IMG/VR virus record: IMGVR_UViG_3300020442_000005
Span: 62,001 to 126,000 of that record
Reading direction: 5' to 3' (one strand)
Length of the DNA stretch: 64,000 bases
Source of the DNA: a virus
The notes beneath the pieces are model-generated. The model did not search any database. It was not told the DNA's origin and worked only from the letters and a program-made list of their open reading frames with translations. The position numbers were made by a program, and so were the translations under genes. Of the stretch, positions 62,573 to 64,000 are shown one piece after another; positions within the stretch are counted from its first letter, which is position 1, and every line of letters begins with the position of its first letter.

Positions 62573-63407
62573 AAAATCCCACAACAAAAAAAGAAATGTC
62601 GGGATTATTTACGAGCAATTGATTTTGACTGTCTCGAAAGGAATTGTAAAAAATAATCCAAAGCTTGTTGAAAGCGCGAAAAGTATTATTAAAAAACATT
62701 TTGTACCTGGCACCGAGCTATACAAAGAGCACAAACTCTTTCAAGCGCTTGTCAAACCACATATTGATAATGATTCGTTGGCAACATCAATTTTAGGCGA
62801 GGCAAAAAAAGCAGCAAGAGCCCACGATTCGAATCGATTAGAACGTGAAAAATCACGACTCATAAGAGACATAAATCTAACTTTTGGAAAAGGCTTCTAT
62901 GGTACACGTATCAAGGAATACAAGGAGTTTGCTACAGTACAGACGTTAATGAACGATTGGCGCCAAAATAGCACTAATATTCAGCGTATTGTTGAATATG
63001 AGCAAAAGGTACACAACATACTTACATCTGAAAAAACAGTAAAAACATTGTCTGAGCATAAATCACCTGATGCTGATAATCTTGTCGTAAAAATAATGAC
63101 AGAAAAATTTAATCAGAAATACGGTTCTAAACTTACTGATCAGCAAAGCATGCTTATAAAAAATTATGTAATGTCAGATAAGAAAATTAATTTTGAATCG
63201 ACACTCAATTCTATACGAGAAAACTGTATTAGAGAGTTAAATCGTTATTCAATCAACTGTGAATCATCAATAGTAAAAAGCAAAATAGATCCTGTCATTT
63301 TAGAACTAAAACAACTGGATACAGCAAATCTAAATGACGAAAACTTTAGCAAATTTATGACTTTGTGTCATTTGCAAAAAGAGCTTAAGGAGAGAACAAA
63401 TGGATAA
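62565..63407 (+). CDS. Probable prohead core or assembly protein between portal and protease
   Basis: A 280-residue, highly charged helical protein, strongly basic at its N-terminus. In T4 this position holds genes 67 and 68, encoding prohead core proteins, so a scaffold-type role is likely. I see no sequence similarity to them. It overlaps the portal gene by 8 bases and the protease gene by 8 bases, indicating translational coupling and related function. Confidence 0.6.
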   Translation: MTRKSHNKKRNVGIIYEQLILTVSKGIVKNNPKLVESAKSIIKKHFVPGTELYKEHKLFQALVKPHIDNDSLATSILGEAKKAARAHDSNRLEREKSRLIRDINLTFGKGFYGTRIKEYKEFATVQTLMNDWRQNSTNIQRIVEYEQKVHNILTSEKTVKTLSEHKSPDADNLVVKIMTEKFNQKYGSKLTDQQSMLIKNYVMSDKKINFESTLNSIRENCIRELNRYSINCESSIVKSKIDPVILELKQLDTANLNDENFSKFMTLCHLQKELKERTNG

Positions 63408-64000
63408 TGCCCTTAGATTATTACAGGAATGGAATGCTTTTTCATACGATAGAGAACAGATACTTGAGGAAAGAGCAACCAATGGCGGCCGGTATGTCAT
63501 GAGAGGCGTGCTGCAAAAATCCAACACGTTAAACCAAAACGGAAGAATATATCCGAAAGAAATATTAGAACGCGAAGTCCGAAATTATCAAAAGTTTATT
63601 GCAGAACGTAGAGCACTTGGTGAATTAGATCATCCAGAATCTTCAGTAGTTGAACTTAAAAACGCATCACACCTTGTAACTGAGGCTTACATGGAAGGGG
63701 ATATATGCTATGGAGTGGTTGAAATCCTTGATACACCGAGTGGAAAAATACTTAAATCACTTGTTGACGCAGGCGTTACTCTTGGTATTAGTTCTCGTGG
63801 TGTTGGGTCTACTCGACGTGAAGGTGACCACCAAGTGGTTCAAGATGATTTTCAGCTTATTTGTTGGGATTTTGTTAGTGAGCCATCTACTCCTGGGGCA
63901 TTCATGATGAAAGAAGGCCGTGAAATAAAAGAATCGGATTTAAAAAAATATTTTAATAAATCTGACAGAGTGGATAGAATACTTAACGATATTTTAGATT
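63400..64000 (+). CDS. gp21: Prohead protease, gp21-like (3' end outside window)
   Basis: A T4 gp21-type prohead maturation protease, open to the window end (200 residues visible). It shows GRIYP near residue 50, H78 in LDHPES, and S131/S132 in LGISSRGVGS, the His and Ser positions of the family's catalytic site. The family cleaves after (I/L)-x-E in head proteins, so its substrates may include the leaders seen at 53935-55043. The ATG at 63400 overlaps the previous stop by 8 bases, with AAGGAG upstream. The rest of the head genes presumably follow beyond the window. Confidence 0.95.
   Translation, partial: MDNALRLLQEWNAFSYDREQILEERATNGGRYVMRGVLQKSNTLNQNGRIYPKEILEREVRNYQKFIAERRALGELDHPESSVVELKNASHLVTEAYMEGDICYGVVEILDTPSGKILKSLVDAGVTLGISSRGVGSTRREGDHQVVQDDFQLICWDFVSEPSTPGAFMMKEGREIKESDLKKYFNKSDRVDRILNDILD

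Overview
The window is one continuous stretch of a tailed-phage genome of the myovirus type, distantly related to T4. All recognisable genes lie on the + strand, are packed end to end (many ATGA or TAATG overlaps), and the DNA is AT-rich. The T4-type signature genes are a late sigma factor (gp55), baseplate wedge proteins (gp25, gp6), a gp17-like large terminase, a gp20-like portal and a gp21-like prohead protease (cut by the window end). Several other T4 proteins are replaced, fused or not found here, so this looks like an outlying (far/exo-T4) lineage, probably from an aquatic bacterium. The sequence does not identify the host. I see no tRNA, CRISPR array, insertion sequence or integrase.

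Layout. (1) 1-7174: a sugar and surface-glycan metabolism operon: a possible methyltransferase (cut by the window start), a short DegT-type aminotransferase, a B12-type radical SAM enzyme, a GDP-fucose-synthase-like reductase, a sugar-nucleotide epimerase, a small protein, a short UDP-glucose/GDP-mannose dehydrogenase and GDP-mannose 4,6-dehydratase. (2) 7223-11888: a Cas4/AddB-like nuclease with four cysteines, two GT4 glycosyltransferases, a small membrane protein, the late sigma factor and a small acidic-tailed protein. (3) 11890-26643: baseplate: spike with an HxH tip, gp25, gp6, and large proteins with DNRLRE-like and LamG-like domains. (4) 26672-36272: long tail-fibre-like proteins, one with a tandem duplication of about 560-590 residues, ending with a probably very highly expressed structural protein and a strong intrinsic terminator. 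(5) 36364-52179: a block of large proteins of unknown function, apparently virion proteins, containing two pairs of partial paralogues. (6) 52179-58937: DNA metabolism (RuvC-like resolvase, primase, a fused Mre11-Rad50/SbcD-SbcC protein) plus a run of small genes, three of which begin with a peptide resembling the T4 capsid-targeting sequence. (7) 58937-64000: terminase, portal, a probable head-core protein and the prohead protease.

Regulation. Most gaps ahead of structural operons contain an ATAATTA(T/A) element 23-36 bases before the next start codon. I read it as this phage's version of the gp55-dependent late promoter. Two gaps ahead of nuclease genes carry a different arrangement, TTGTAA plus CTATAATATA, resembling host sigma-70 promoters.

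Most noteworthy: tandem small genes with N-termini ending in I-x-E-A, matching the gp21 cleavage rule and suggesting proteins packaged in the head and ejected into the host; the single-chain Mre11-Rad50 fusion; the unassigned 15-kb virion block; the divergent late promoter; and the glycan island with C-terminally shortened sugar enzymes.
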